From NCBI GenBank assembly GCA_018335035.1, contig JAGXKT010000005.1, positions 1 through 64,000 of the forward strand: a stretch of 64,000 nt of DNA, in the 5' to 3' direction. Positions 35,898 through 45,096 of this stretch are shown here, piece by piece. Position 1 is the stretch's first letter. Every line of letters starts with the position of its first letter. The notes under the pieces are model-generated. The model was not told where the DNA came from and made no database searches. It worked only from the letters and a program-made list of their open reading frames with translations. Source of the DNA: Phycisphaerae bacterium. GTDB lineage: Bacteria > Planctomycetota > Phycisphaerae > SM23-33. A program made the position numbers and the translations under genes.

Positions 35898-36977
35898 ATG
35901 GCCGACGCGCCGCACAAGTCCGTAACCTATCACGACGCCGGCGTGGACATCGACGCCGCCGACGCCATGGTCCATCGCATCCGCCCACTGGTCGAGCGGA
36001 CGTACGATCCGCGCGTGGTGGACAACTTCGACGGCTTCGCCGGCGCGTTCCGCATGGACTTCTCCGAGACGCTGCTGAAGCGTAACTACCGCGACCCGTA
36101 CCTCGTCGCCTGCACTGATGGCGTGGGCACCAAGCTGAAGGTCGCCTTCCGCGCCCGTCGGCTCGATACGGTCGGCATCGACCTGGTCGCAATGAACGTC
36201 AACGACCTGATCTGCTGCGGCGCCGAGCCGCTGTTCTTTCTGGACTACGTCGCGGTGGGCAAGCTGGACGGCGATCGCATGACGGAGATCGTCCGAGGCA
36301 TCACCGACGGGTGCGTCGAAGCGGGCGTGGCGCTGCTCGGCGGCGAGACGGCCGAGATGCCCGACCTGTACAAGCCGCGCCAGTTCGACTTGGCGGGCTT
36401 CGCCGTGGGCGTCGTCGAGCGGCGACGCGTCATCGACGGAGCCGACGTTGAGCCCGGCGACGTGGCGATCGGTCTGGCGGCGTCCGGACTGCACTCCAAC
36501 GGCTACGGTTTGGCGCGGAAGGTTCTACTGGGCCGCAAGGGCACGCGCCTGAACGGCAAGCCGCCCGAGCTGGGCGGTGCCACGCTGGGCGAGGAACTGC
36601 TGCGCCCCACGCGCATCTACGTCCGCCCCGTTCTGGCCGTGCTGGGCAATTACCGCGTCAAGAAGCCCGTCAAGGCGATGGCCCACATCACCGGCGGCGG
36701 GCTGGTGGGCAACCTGCCGCGCGTGCTGCCCGAGGGCGTGACCGTCCGCGTCAAGCGTGACTCCTGGCCGGTGCCGCCGATCTTTGAGATGATCGCCTCG
36801 GCCGGTCCTGTTGACCAGATCGAGATGATGCGCGTGTTCAACATGGGCATCGGCTTCGTGATGATCGTCTCAAAGCATTTTGCCGAGCCGATCATGAACC
36901 GTCTCCGCCGCAGCGGACAGCGCTGCTGGCCCATCGGCAAGGTCGTCAAGGGCGGTCCGGAACTGACCTGGGCCTGA
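35898..36977 (+). CDS. purM: Phosphoribosylformylglycinamidine cyclo-ligase (AIR synthetase)
   Basis: A 359-residue purine-biosynthesis enzyme that closes FGAM to AIR using ATP. Family segments are clear: VTYHDAGVDIDA, VACTDGVGTKLKVAF, GIDLVAMNVNDLICCGAEPLFFLDY, LLGGETAEMP, GLAASGLHSNGYGLAR and AHITGGGLVGNLPRVLP. Length is normal. No other pur gene is nearby, although purN often follows. It is divergent from the HEAT-repeat gene across a 177-base gap. Confidence 0.97.
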   Translation: MADAPHKSVTYHDAGVDIDAADAMVHRIRPLVERTYDPRVVDNFDGFAGAFRMDFSETLLKRNYRDPYLVACTDGVGTKLKVAFRARRLDTVGIDLVAMNVNDLICCGAEPLFFLDYVAVGKLDGDRMTEIVRGITDGCVEAGVALLGGETAEMPDLYKPRQFDLAGFAVGVVERRRVIDGADVEPGDVAIGLAASGLHSNGYGLARKVLLGRKGTRLNGKPPELGGATLGEELLRPTRIYVRPVLAVLGNYRVKKPVKAMAHITGGGLVGNLPRVLPEGVTVRVKRDSWPVPPIFEMIASAGPVDQIEMMRVFNMGIGFVMIVSKHFAEPIMNRLRRSGQRCWPIGKVVKGGPELTWA

Positions 36978-37077
36978 CGCCGCAGCGCCGGGCGTCCTGC
37001 GACGCGTGCCTCGCCCCACGCACGTAACCCAGGTCCGACCAAGGTAGCACGCGTGGAAGCTCGCCCGCACAACACGT

Positions 37078-37758
37078 TTGAGCGGTCGAGAGCATCGTGG
37101 CCGCCGCCCAGGGGCCTACCGTATCCGTGCCCTGCGTCGCGGCGACCGGAAAGCGGGCCGCCGGGTTTGCGCTTCCTGCGCGTGGCTGGGCGGGGCCGAC
37201 CCGACACACACACTGGACGCGGAGATCTGGGCGGAGTTCTGGACGCGATACTTCACCGAATGCGAACCACAGCATACCTGGGTGGTCGAGCGCGACGATT
37301 CCGTTGTCGGCTACCTGACCGGAACGACGAACGCCGCACGCGTGGATCGCTACATGCCACGTCTGATCCCCTCGATCGTGGGGCGTGCGGTTCGCGTACG
37401 TCTGCTCCGCCGGCCGGAACAACGGGCGATGGTCTGCGGCATGCTTACCAGCTTGGTGCGCGGCGAGTTGCCCGTGCCGCCGGCCGTGCGACGTGCGACG
37501 CCGGCAACGTTCCACGTCAATCTGCTCCCCGAGAGCCGTGGGCGCGGGTTGGGCGCCGCGCTGATTCGCACGTTCCCGGATCGCATGCGGCAACTCGGCG
37601 TGCCCGGCGTGCACGTGCAGATCATGAGCCCCAACGCGGCCGCGATCCGATGTGTCCGGCGTTTTGGGGTCCGCTCGGCGTGCGTGCGGCGTCTGACGGC
37701 CTACGCCAACGTGGACCCGCAGCCGATTGACGTGCACACGCTTGCACTGGTATTGTGA
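37078..37758 (+). CDS. GNAT-family N-acetyltransferase
   Basis: A 226-residue acetyltransferase-like protein. The N-terminal YRIRALRRGDRKAGRRV resembles GNAT beta1-alpha1, and the acetyl-CoA-binding motif is at FHVNLLPESRGRGLGAALI (R-G-R-G-L-G), followed by VHVQIMSPNAAAIRCVRRFGV, the usual late Asn and Phe/Tyr segment. The substrate is unknown. The only start-like codon consistent with this frame is a TTG at 37078, since a stop lies at 37045; the true start is therefore uncertain. It precedes rbsK by 27 bases. Confidence 0.75.
   Translation: MSGREHRGRRPGAYRIRALRRGDRKAGRRVCASCAWLGGADPTHTLDAEIWAEFWTRYFTECEPQHTWVVERDDSVVGYLTGTTNAARVDRYMPRLIPSIVGRAVRVRLLRRPEQRAMVCGMLTSLVRGELPVPPAVRRATPATFHVNLLPESRGRGLGAALIRTFPDRMRQLGVPGVHVQIMSPNAAAIRCVRRFGVRSACVRRLTAYANVDPQPIDVHTLALVL
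37727..37756 (+). promoter_or_regulatory. Promoter of rbsK inside the end of the GNAT gene
   Basis: TTGACG (37727-37732), 18 bp, TATTGT (37751-37756), about 30 bases before the GTG at 37786. Confidence 0.5.
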
Positions 37759-37785
37759 CGGTCCGCCCCGTACGCGGGAGTTCAC

Positions 37786-38727
37786 GTGCCGGACCAGCCG
37801 AACATCCTCGTTGTCGGATCGGTCAACATGGATCTGGTCGTGCGCTGCGCGGCCATGCCCGCGCCGGGCGAGACGGTCCTGGGCGATGCGTTCTGCACGT
37901 CGCCCGGCGGCAAGGGCGCCAACCAGGCCGTCGCCGCCGCCCGCCTGGGGGCCCGGTGCACGCTGATCGGCCGCGTCGGCGACGACGCGTTCGGGCGGGA
38001 ACTGTTGGACAACCTGACGAGCGAGGACGTTGACTGTGAGCATGTGCTGCCGACGCCCGAGGCACGGACCGGCGCGGCCACGATCGTCGTCGACGGCAAC
38101 GGCGACAACGCGATCGTCGTCGCTGGCGGCGCCAACCGCTCCGTCACGCCGGATGACCTGTTCACGCGGGCAGAGCTGTTCGCCGCCGCTGATGTCGTCT
38201 TGCTCCAACTCGAGCTTACACTGCCGACCGTCCGCGCCGCGATTGACCTTGCGCGGCGCCACGGCTGCCGGACCGTTCTCGACCCGGCGCCGGCGCCCTG
38301 CCGGCCCGCCCCCGGCCTGTATGACGTGGACGTTCTGACACCCAACGCCCAGGAGGCCGAAGCGCTGACAGGCGTTCCCACCGGCGACCAGCGCGCCAAC
38401 AAGAACGTCGCCTCCGAACTGATCGCCCTCGGCGCCAAGGCCGTCGCGCTCAAGCTCGCCGGCCGCGGCTCGCTGGTCGTCTGTGCCGACGGCGAGATGG
38501 CTCGGCTGGGCGCCTACAAGGTCACCGTCACGGACACCACCGCCGCAGGAGACGCCTTCACGGCCGCCCTGGGCGTGTCGCTGGCGCGCGGCAGCACGTT
38601 GCGCGTCGCCGCGCGATACGCCAACGCCGCCGGCGCCCTGGCTTGCACGCGCATCGGGGCCCAGGCGGCCATGCCGACCGCCGACGAAGTCGCGATGCTC
38701 ATGGCCGACCAGACCCCGGAGCCATGA
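37786..38727 (+). CDS. rbsK: Ribokinase-like PfkB-family sugar kinase
   Basis: A 313-residue PfkB-family carbohydrate kinase best matching ribokinase, which makes ribose 5-phosphate. It has the N-terminal signature VVGSVNMDLVVRC, GGKGANQAVAAARLGA, and the C-terminal catalytic motif DTTAAGDAFTAALG with the catalytic Asp. DPAPAP and TPNAQEAEALTG also fit ribokinases. The GTG at 37786 follows GGGAG by about six bases. No ribose transporter is adjacent. Confidence 0.88.
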   Translation: MPDQPNILVVGSVNMDLVVRCAAMPAPGETVLGDAFCTSPGGKGANQAVAAARLGARCTLIGRVGDDAFGRELLDNLTSEDVDCEHVLPTPEARTGAATIVVDGNGDNAIVVAGGANRSVTPDDLFTRAELFAAADVVLLQLELTLPTVRAAIDLARRHGCRTVLDPAPAPCRPAPGLYDVDVLTPNAQEAEALTGVPTGDQRANKNVASELIALGAKAVALKLAGRGSLVVCADGEMARLGAYKVTVTDTTAAGDAFTAALGVSLARGSTLRVAARYANAAGALACTRIGAQAAMPTADEVAMLMADQTPEP

Positions 38728-38870
38728 CGGCGGATCGAAGGTCCACGAGCTTCCTGCGATGCCACAGTGCCCCAGAGATGCGACAGGAGGCACGATTGCC
38801 TCGGACGCCGGGAGGCAGCAGGCGACGCACGCATCGCTCGCATCGGCCGCGGCAAAGGGGACCCGGCGAT

Positions 38871-39194
38871 CTAGGCCTCGTCGAAGCGGACCCCTACGGC
38901 CAGGTGCCCGGTGCGGACCATCGCGATACGATCCACGCGGACGATCGTCGCCGGAAGCTCCTGATTGGCCAAGCTGGCGAACTCGGGGCGATAAACGCCG
39001 TCGACGCGCAACCGGATGGGCTGGCCTGGTCGAACAGGCGTCGCAGCGGGGACGTGAAGCTTCACCCCTCCGGCCGAGACGTCCACACAGCGCGCCGGAA
39101 ACTGTCGGTGACTCGGGCCGTGATGGAACGTGACGCTCGTCGCCAGCGGGTGCCTCCGGTGACGGCGCCGCTCGATGGTCCGCCCGTCGGGCAT
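38871..39194 (-). CDS. Stand-alone PilZ-domain protein
   Basis: A 107-residue protein consisting of one PilZ domain. The c-di-GMP-binding signature is present: an RxxxR-type N-terminal motif (ERRRHRRHPL) and the D-x-S-x-x-G motif (DVSAGGVKL), with the C-terminal GVRF strand. It is expected to bind cyclic di-GMP and alter a partner protein, commonly in motility, secretion or exopolysaccharide control. An AGGA site precedes the ATG, and a TTCACG-18-GATAGT promoter (39225-39254, minus strand) is plausible. It is divergent from pfkA. Confidence 0.88.
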   Translation of the reverse strand: MPDGRTIERRRHRRHPLATSVTFHHGPSHRQFPARCVDVSAGGVKLHVPAATPVRPGQPIRLRVDGVYRPEFASLANQELPATIVRVDRIAMVRTGHLAVGVRFDEA

Positions 39195-39224
39195 TTACGG
39201 TTTCCTCGCGAGGCCTCTGTCAGT

Positions 39225-39254
39225 ACTATCGGAACAATCGGCCAGAATCGTGAA
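39225..39254 (-). promoter_or_regulatory. Possible promoter of PilZ gene
   Basis: On the minus strand, TTCACG (39249-39254), 18 bp, GATAGT (39225-39230), about 30 bases before the ATG at 39194. Confidence 0.4.
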
Positions 39255-39276
39255 CGTATAGCGGCAAAGGCAAACC

Positions 39277-40428
39277 ATGAGCGAACAGCCCCGACGCATC
39301 GGCATTCTCACCGGCGGCGGCGACTGTCCCGGGCTTAACGCCGTGATCCGGGCGGTCGCCAAGGCGGCGCTGGCCGGGGGGTTGGAGGTCCTCGGCATCG
39401 AGGACGGCTACCTCGGGCTGATCGAGGACCGCATCCGCCCGCTGAGCTATGCGGACGTCAGCGGCATCCTGACCCGTGGCGGAACCATTCTCGGGTCCAA
39501 CAATCGCGCCAACCCCTCCGACTACGCCGTCCCGGACGGTTCTGGCGGCTGGGTGCGGCGCGACGTGCGCGACCAGGTCGTCGAGAACTATCACGACGCG
39601 GGACTCGACGTCCTCGTCGTCATCGGCGGCGACGGCACCATGAGCGGCGCCGCCAAGCTTATCGAACGCGGGCTCAACATCGTCGGTGTGCCTAAAACCA
39701 TCGACAATGACCTGTGGGCGACGGAAATCACCTTCGGGCACGACACGGCCGTCGCCACGGCCACCGACGCCCTCGACAAGATCCACACCACCGCTTCCAG
39801 CCACCATCGCGTTATGGTCATGGAATTGATGGGCCGCAACGCCGGCTGGCTGACGCTCCGCGCGGCGATGGCATCGGGCACGGACGTGATCCTCATCCCG
39901 GAAATCCCCTTCCGCATGGAGGTGGTGGCCGAGAAATGCCTCGCTCGCAGCCGCAAGGGCAAGGGCTTCACCATCGTCGCCGTCGGCGAAGGCGCCGCGG
40001 CGGTCGGTGGCGAGCAGACCGTCGATAAGGTCATCGAGACCTCGCCCGAGCCGGTCCGCCTGGGCGGCGTCTCGCACCATGTCGCCGACGCCATCGAGAA
40101 GATCACCGGGCTGGAGAGCCGCGCCATGATCCTCGGACACGTGCAGCGAGGCGGCTCGCCGACAGCCCGCGACCGCGTGCTGGCGACGGCGTTCGGCTAT
40201 CATGCCTTCGAGTTGCTCGTCGCCGGCCGCTTCGGACACGTCGTCGTCGAGCAGGCCGGAGCGATCACGTCCGTGCCCATCGCCGAGGTGGCCGACCGCG
40301 TGCGCACCGTGCCGCCGGACGATCCGTTGATCGCCGCCGCACGCGCGACCGGCGCGTGCTTCGGCGATGAGACCGAATGCCTCGATACGCCGCACAACCG
40401 CCCGGACGCACAACCAAGCGCGACATAG
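39277..40428 (+). CDS. pfkA: 6-phosphofructokinase (group III, predicted ATP-dependent)
   Basis: A 383-residue PfkA-family enzyme phosphorylating fructose 6-phosphate in glycolysis. Motifs: GILTGGGDCPGLNAVIR for the phosphate-binding loop, GGDGTMSGA, PKTIDNDLWATEITFGHDTA, MELMGRNAGWL, IPEIPF and GHVQRGGSPTARDR. The residue matching E. coli position 104 is Gly (GGDG), as in ATP enzymes, while position 124 is Lys (PKTIDND), as in pyrophosphate enzymes. That combination is known from actinobacterial ATP-PFKs, so ATP use is predicted. An AAAGG site precedes the ATG. Confidence 0.93.
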   Translation: MSEQPRRIGILTGGGDCPGLNAVIRAVAKAALAGGLEVLGIEDGYLGLIEDRIRPLSYADVSGILTRGGTILGSNNRANPSDYAVPDGSGGWVRRDVRDQVVENYHDAGLDVLVVIGGDGTMSGAAKLIERGLNIVGVPKTIDNDLWATEITFGHDTAVATATDALDKIHTTASSHHRVMVMELMGRNAGWLTLRAAMASGTDVILIPEIPFRMEVVAEKCLARSRKGKGFTIVAVGEGAAAVGGEQTVDKVIETSPEPVRLGGVSHHVADAIEKITGLESRAMILGHVQRGGSPTARDRVLATAFGYHAFELLVAGRFGHVVVEQAGAITSVPIAEVADRVRTVPPDDPLIAAARATGACFGDETECLDTPHNRPDAQPSAT

Positions 40429-40444
40429 CGCAAGCACGCAAACC

Positions 40445-41911
40445 ATGCCACGCTATACCCCGCATCGGCGCCGTCCGTCGCACCGCCCGCCCGGGCTCGG
40501 TCGGCTGGCGGTCATTGCGGCGGCGTGTTTTCTGGTCTCGGCGCCCGTCCACGGCGACGAACTCGCCAAGCGCATCGCGTCGCTCGTCGACACTTACGAG
40601 CAGCACAGCGCCGGCGCCGCAGCCGTGTCGGTCGTCGGGCTGGGCGACGGGCCGCACGTGGCCATCCGCGCCGACCGCACGAGCATCCCCGCCAGCAACC
40701 AGAAGCTCCTGACGACGGCGTTCATCTTCGCACGCTTCGGGCCGACCTACCGGTTCTGCACGGATGTCTACCTTCGCGGCGACGACCTGGTGATCGTCGG
40801 CGGGTACGACCCGCTTCTGGGCGACCCGGTGCTGGCCGACAACAGCGATCAAAGCATCTATGCCGACCTGGACGCCTGGGCCGCCGCCGTCGCTAAGGCG
40901 ACCGACCGCACGTTGCGCGGCGACATCATACTGAGCGGCCCGGCGCCGGCCGGACCGGCGCGACCCCGCGACTGGCCCGCCGATCAGCTCCAGCGCGACT
41001 ACGCCGCACCGGCCGGTCCGCTGAACTTCCACAACAACTGCATCGCCGTGTCATTCGCAGCCGACGCCGACCGCCCGGCGCCGCGCCTCAGCCCCCGCAG
41101 CCGCTATATCCGCGTGGTCAACAAGGTCCGTATCGGGCGGCGGAATCTGTGGCGGATGAGCACCAGCGAAGACGACGCCACCGTCACGCTACATGGTACG
41201 GTCACCGGCAAGAAGACCTGGCCGCTGCACGTCGCGATCGACCGTCCGGCGCTGCTTCTGGGGCGCGTGCTGGCCGAGCGTCTGGCGAAAGCAGGTGTAG
41301 CGTTCGACGGCGATATTCGCCGCAGCGACCCGCTCAACGCCGACACCGCCGACATGATGCACCTTCACCGCACGGCCACATCCCTGGCGCTGGTCTGCCA
41401 GCGCGTCAATAAGCGTAGCATCAACATGGCCGCCGAATGCATGCTGCTGGCGGCGGGCGACGGCACGTGGGCCGGCAGCGCCCAACGCATGACGCAAACG
41501 CTCATCGAGACATACGGCCTGGCCGAGGCCGACGTCCGCGCCGCCGACGGCAGCGGCCTGTCGCGTCGGAATCGCGTTACGCCGCGAGCCGTAACGGCGA
41601 TTCTGGCCGCGCTGTCACGTGGACCCGGCGGCGCGGTGCTGCTGGAATCGCTTCCGACCGCCGGCGTGGACGGTACACTGCGCAAGCGCCTCGGCGAGCC
41701 GGGCGTCCGCGGCCGCATCCGCGCCAAAACGGGCTACATTCGTGGCGTCTCTTGCCTCAGCGGATACGTTCTCGACGACGAATCCGTTCCGCGCATCGCC
41801 TTCAGCGTGATGGTCAACGGCATCAAACCGGGCAAGGCATGGAAGGCCAAGAATCTGCAGGACGCGATCTGCCGCGCGCTGATCCGACACCTCAATGCGG
41901 GCGGACGGTAG
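40445..41911 (+). CDS. dacB: D-alanyl-D-alanine carboxypeptidase/endopeptidase (PBP4 family)
   Basis: A 488-residue exported class C penicillin-binding protein that trims or cleaves peptidoglycan peptides. An Arg-rich N-terminus and signal peptide (LAVIAAACFLVSAPVHG) lead to the three catalytic motifs: S-x-x-K in PASNQKLLT, S-x-N in KRSINMAAE and K-T-G in RAKTGYIRG; the family segment ADGSGLSRRNRVTPRA is also present. Presence of this enzyme agrees with the peptidoglycan wall now accepted for planctomycetes. It starts 16 bases after pfkA and may share its transcript. Confidence 0.92.
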   Translation: MPRYTPHRRRPSHRPPGLGRLAVIAAACFLVSAPVHGDELAKRIASLVDTYEQHSAGAAAVSVVGLGDGPHVAIRADRTSIPASNQKLLTTAFIFARFGPTYRFCTDVYLRGDDLVIVGGYDPLLGDPVLADNSDQSIYADLDAWAAAVAKATDRTLRGDIILSGPAPAGPARPRDWPADQLQRDYAAPAGPLNFHNNCIAVSFAADADRPAPRLSPRSRYIRVVNKVRIGRRNLWRMSTSEDDATVTLHGTVTGKKTWPLHVAIDRPALLLGRVLAERLAKAGVAFDGDIRRSDPLNADTADMMHLHRTATSLALVCQRVNKRSINMAAECMLLAAGDGTWAGSAQRMTQTLIETYGLAEADVRAADGSGLSRRNRVTPRAVTAILAALSRGPGGAVLLESLPTAGVDGTLRKRLGEPGVRGRIRAKTGYIRGVSCLSGYVLDDESVPRIAFSVMVNGIKPGKAWKAKNLQDAICRALIRHLNAGGR

Positions 41912-41969
41912 GCCGGGCGCCCCCTGGAACAGCCATTCCGCGCCCCGACCTCCGAACTCCGATCTCACA

Positions 41970-42965
41970 TCACCACGCCTGGAGTTCGCCGACGATTTCC
42001 TCGACGAGGTCTTTGATGGTGACGATGCCGACATGGCGGCCGTTTCGGACGGCGACGGCCTGGTGCGCCCGTGCCCGCTGCATCCGCCACAAGGCCTCCG
42101 TGACGGCCGTATCGCTTGAAATGCACAGCGGCTCGACGGCCTGTTGGGCCGGCGGTACCGGCTCGGCCGCCATGAGCGTCGCATACGCGTCGCAGATTCC
42201 AACGACCTGGCGTGTCTGGTCCAGCAGCGGGACACGGGAGTAGTCTTGCTGGGCGATCAGCCGACGCAACCGCTCGCGGTCGGCGTCGGCCGGAAGCCAC
42301 GACACGCGGCTCATCGGCACCATCACGTCGACCAGCGTCACCTCGTTGATGTGCGCGATCCGGTCGGCCATGACCGACTGAAACTGTGTCAGCGCGCCGG
42401 CGGCTCGGCCTTCGGCGACCAGCGCCGCCAGCCCGACCGGCGCCAACAGTTCTCCACCGGCTCGGCGCCGCCCGGTTACCCACGCCAAAAAGCGCCCCAC
42501 GCCGCGGATGACCCACGAGACGCCGGTGAGTTTGAACAGCACGTCGCTGACGCGCAGCAGCCAGACGAACCGATACACCGCCGGCGCCCCGCGCCGCTGA
42601 AAGACCGCCTTCGGCACGCTTTCGGTCAGCACAAACAGTGTCGGCGTCGCCACGGCCAGCGTCAGCCACTCGGCCTGTCGCCCGTAGCCGGCCAGGATAA
42701 ACATCGCCGTGATGCAGAACGTGTCTACGTATCGCGCCACGTTGACGCCCACCAGCAGCACGGCCAGGATGTTGGGCGCATGGCTTAGCAGCCGTTGGAG
42801 TCGCTGCGCCGGTCCGTGCCCGCTGTCGGCGTGCAATTCCAGGCGCAACTTGTTCGTCACGTAGACGCCCGTCTCCAGACCGCTGAATAGCGCGTCGAAG
42901 CACATCGCCGCGACCATCACGATCGGCCAGACCAGCCAGCTTGTCCAGTCCGCCAGCGCAATCAT
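41970..42965 (-). CDS. CNNM/CorC-type (DUF21 plus CBS) membrane protein
   Basis: A 331-residue relative of the CorC/HlyC-type cation transport proteins. The N-terminal DUF21 membrane domain (about 1-150) includes LFSGLETGVYVTNKLRLEL and the TESVPKAVFQRRG motif. Two CBS domains follow (VMVPMSRVSWLP and the RHVGIVTIKDLVEEIVGEL segment). The family is linked to magnesium or cobalt efflux. No C-terminal CorC_HlyC domain is present, unlike its neighbour. The ATG at 42965 overlaps the preceding stop as ATGA, so both genes are coupled. Confidence 0.85.
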   Translation of the reverse strand: MIALADWTSWLVWPIVMVAAMCFDALFSGLETGVYVTNKLRLELHADSGHGPAQRLQRLLSHAPNILAVLLVGVNVARYVDTFCITAMFILAGYGRQAEWLTLAVATPTLFVLTESVPKAVFQRRGAPAVYRFVWLLRVSDVLFKLTGVSWVIRGVGRFLAWVTGRRRAGGELLAPVGLAALVAEGRAAGALTQFQSVMADRIAHINEVTLVDVMVPMSRVSWLPADADRERLRRLIAQQDYSRVPLLDQTRQVVGICDAYATLMAAEPVPPAQQAVEPLCISSDTAVTEALWRMQRARAHQAVAVRNGRHVGIVTIKDLVEEIVGELQAW

Positions 42966-44230
42966 TGCGGCGCCTCCAGAAGCTCCACGCGGAGCTTGTC
43001 GATCCGCCGGCCGCACATTGAATCCACCGTGAACCGCAGGTTGCGATACGTCGTCACGTCGCCGGCTTGCGGAATCCGCCCCAGCAGTGATGTGACGAAG
43101 CCGCCGACCGTACTGACGCGATGGGCCGACAGGTCGATCGCGAACGCGTCGGCCCACTCGTGAATGCCCAGCTCGGCGTCAATGACGTACTGGCGGTCGG
43201 ACAGCTCGGTTACGGCCGGTCCCTCGCGGCGATCCTGCGGATCGGGGATGTCCCCGACGATCTCCTCCAAGGCGTCTTCCATTGTCACCAGACCGGCGGT
43301 GCCGCCGTACTCATCGACGACGATCGCCAACTGCGCCCCGCGCTCGCGCAGTTGTCGCAACAGGTGCTCGACCGTCGCCGTCTCCGGAACGAACGGCACC
43401 TTGCCGATCAGCTCGCGCAGGGGCGCGTCCGGATGCAGCAGCACCCGCCGAGCGTGGATCGTGCCGATGACGCGGTCCGGACCGTCTTCGTAGACCGGCA
43501 CGCGCCGCAGGCCCGTGCGTCGCAGCAGCGCGACAAGCTCCTCGCGCGTGCCGTCAGCGTCGAAGGCCACCATGTCCACCCGCGGGACCATGATGTCGGT
43601 GACGCGCAGGTCCGTCAGCTCGACGATTTCCTGAAGCATGACCGTCACGTCGCGATCGACGATGCCCCGCTTGGCCGACAGGTCGAGCACGGCCGCCAGT
43701 TCAGACGGCGTGATGCAGGTTCGCACGGTCGGCCGGGGCGCGATGACCGTGACCAACGGCGAGACGAACGCCCGCTCAAGCACCCACACCAAGGGCGCCA
43801 GCGCGCGCTGGACCGCCGCTAGCGGCACGCACGTCACCAGCGACCAGCGTTCGCTGCCCGCCGCCGCCAGCATCTTCGGCGTGACCTCGCCGAGGAGGAT
43901 CAAGACCGCCAGAAGCACCACCGGCGTCGCCGCCACGACCCACGCCGAGGCGCCGACATCCTTCAGCGCGAAGATCACCGTCGCCGAGACGCCCGCGTAG
44001 GCGACGTTGACCAGCATGTTGCCCAGCAAGAGCGTGTACAGAAGCGACCGCGGGCGCCGCAGCAGCGCCACGACCAGCGCCCCGGCGCGGTGGGCTCGTC
44101 CCAGACGGTGCACCTGCCCTCGCGTGAGGTTAAACAGCGCCGTTTCCGTACCGCTGAAAAAGCCCGACCCCACGGCCAGCAGGCCCAGCAGCGCGAGGCG
44201 CCACGCGTGTGCGGCCAATGGGGCGATCAT
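42962..44230 (-). CDS. CNNM/CorC-type (DUF21, CBS, CorC_HlyC) membrane protein
   Basis: A 422-residue protein with the full three-part architecture: DUF21 membrane domain (about 10-170; GSGFFSGTETALFNL, LGEVTPKMLAA), a CBS pair (TDIMVPRVDMVAF, VDEYGGTAGLVTMEDALEEIVGDI) and a C-terminal CorC_HlyC domain (YVIDAELGIHEWADAF, TVGGFVTSLLGRIPQAGD). Members are implicated in magnesium or heavy-metal export. It is coupled to the shorter paralog downstream, suggesting a heteromeric transporter. Confidence 0.9.
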   Translation of the reverse strand: MIAPLAAHAWRLALLGLLAVGSGFFSGTETALFNLTRGQVHRLGRAHRAGALVVALLRRPRSLLYTLLLGNMLVNVAYAGVSATVIFALKDVGASAWVVAATPVVLLAVLILLGEVTPKMLAAAGSERWSLVTCVPLAAVQRALAPLVWVLERAFVSPLVTVIAPRPTVRTCITPSELAAVLDLSAKRGIVDRDVTVMLQEIVELTDLRVTDIMVPRVDMVAFDADGTREELVALLRRTGLRRVPVYEDGPDRVIGTIHARRVLLHPDAPLRELIGKVPFVPETATVEHLLRQLRERGAQLAIVVDEYGGTAGLVTMEDALEEIVGDIPDPQDRREGPAVTELSDRQYVIDAELGIHEWADAFAIDLSAHRVSTVGGFVTSLLGRIPQAGDVTTYRNLRFTVDSMCGRRIDKLRVELLEAPQ

Positions 44231-44335
44231 CGGCAGGCCCCTCCGCCAGCACGCACGGTCTCCGGCGGCAGCGGATCGTCGGATTGTGGGCCCTCGTCGT
44301 CCATCGAAGGGGCGGATTATACCCGCCGCCTCCCG

Positions 44336-45013
44336 TCAAAGCCATTGCTGTGAAAGCAGCGTCAGATTGTCGTGCCCGCAGACAACCACGTCGGCCACCT
44401 CGACCAGGTCTCGCAGCGCTCCGGCGGCCGCGCTCACGTCGCCGACACCGTCCCAGACCTGCCCGGCCAACAGGTGCTCCGACGTCACGGCCGCGTCACC
44501 GGCGACGACGACCGTCATCCGCGGATCGGCCAGCAACAGCCCCGCCGAGCCCGGCGAGGCCCCGGCCAGCGGAAAGAGCTGCACCTGTTCGGTCAGTTTG
44601 TCCGGCGCCGGCTCGAACCGCTGCAACAGCGTCAAATCGGCCTGTACGTCGCGCACCTGCTCGGGGTTGAGCCGCCCGGCCGAGTCCGCCAGCCCCTCCA
44701 GGTGGTGTCGATACGTCTCCAGCTCAGTCTCATGCGTCCACCAACGGGCGTCGCTCAGCGCCTCCAGTGCGCGGCGATGTACCGGCCGGAGCGTCGTGCA
44801 GAACACATCCGTCACGTCGGCCAGTCGTCCGCCCGTCCGCTCGCCGAAGCGTGCCTCCAGCGCCGCGGTCGGCAGGGACGGGTCGACGAGAATGGCCCGA
44901 TCGCCGTCGCGGACAAGCGTTGTCGTCGCGTGCGCCGTGCGCGCCGCCGTCGACTCACCCCACAGGCGATTGCGGCTTAATGTCCCGATGCTGATGATCC
45001 TGTATTCAACCAT
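44336..45013 (-). CDS. Metallo-beta-lactamase-fold protein with degenerate metal site
   Basis: A 225-residue protein with the overall MBL order (VRDGDRAILVDPSLP, TDVFCTT, VVAGDAAVTSEHL, VVVCGHDNL). The HxHxDH motif that holds zinc is replaced: the segment TTLRPVHR aligns with the usual THLHPDHT, so only the last His remains. The later Asp (GDAA) and His (GHDN) are retained. Normal two-metal catalysis is therefore unlikely; it may be a one-metal or binding-only member. GAGG lies six bases before the ATG at 45013. It follows miaA by 83 bases. Confidence 0.75.
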   Translation of the reverse strand: MVEYRIISIGTLSRNRLWGESTAARTAHATTTLVRDGDRAILVDPSLPTAALEARFGERTGGRLADVTDVFCTTLRPVHRRALEALSDARWWTHETELETYRHHLEGLADSAGRLNPEQVRDVQADLTLLQRFEPAPDKLTEQVQLFPLAGASPGSAGLLLADPRMTVVVAGDAAVTSEHLLAGQVWDGVGDVSAAAGALRDLVEVADVVVCGHDNLTLLSQQWL

Positions 45014-45096
45014 AAGTCGCCTCACTGTCTCGCGTACGTTACCAAGACCCTCAACCTGCGATCTGCAAACGCCCACGGCGAACGTCGAACAAGGCC

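Noticed and set aside
37053-37730. Alternative frame beginning at a GTG at 37053
   Set aside because: The overlapping frame at 37078-37758 carries a clear GNAT acetyl-CoA motif.
38785-38800. Hairpin GAGGCA-CGAT-TGCCTC as terminator between rbsK and PilZ
   Set aside because: No T-run on either side; the 143-base gap otherwise shows nothing.
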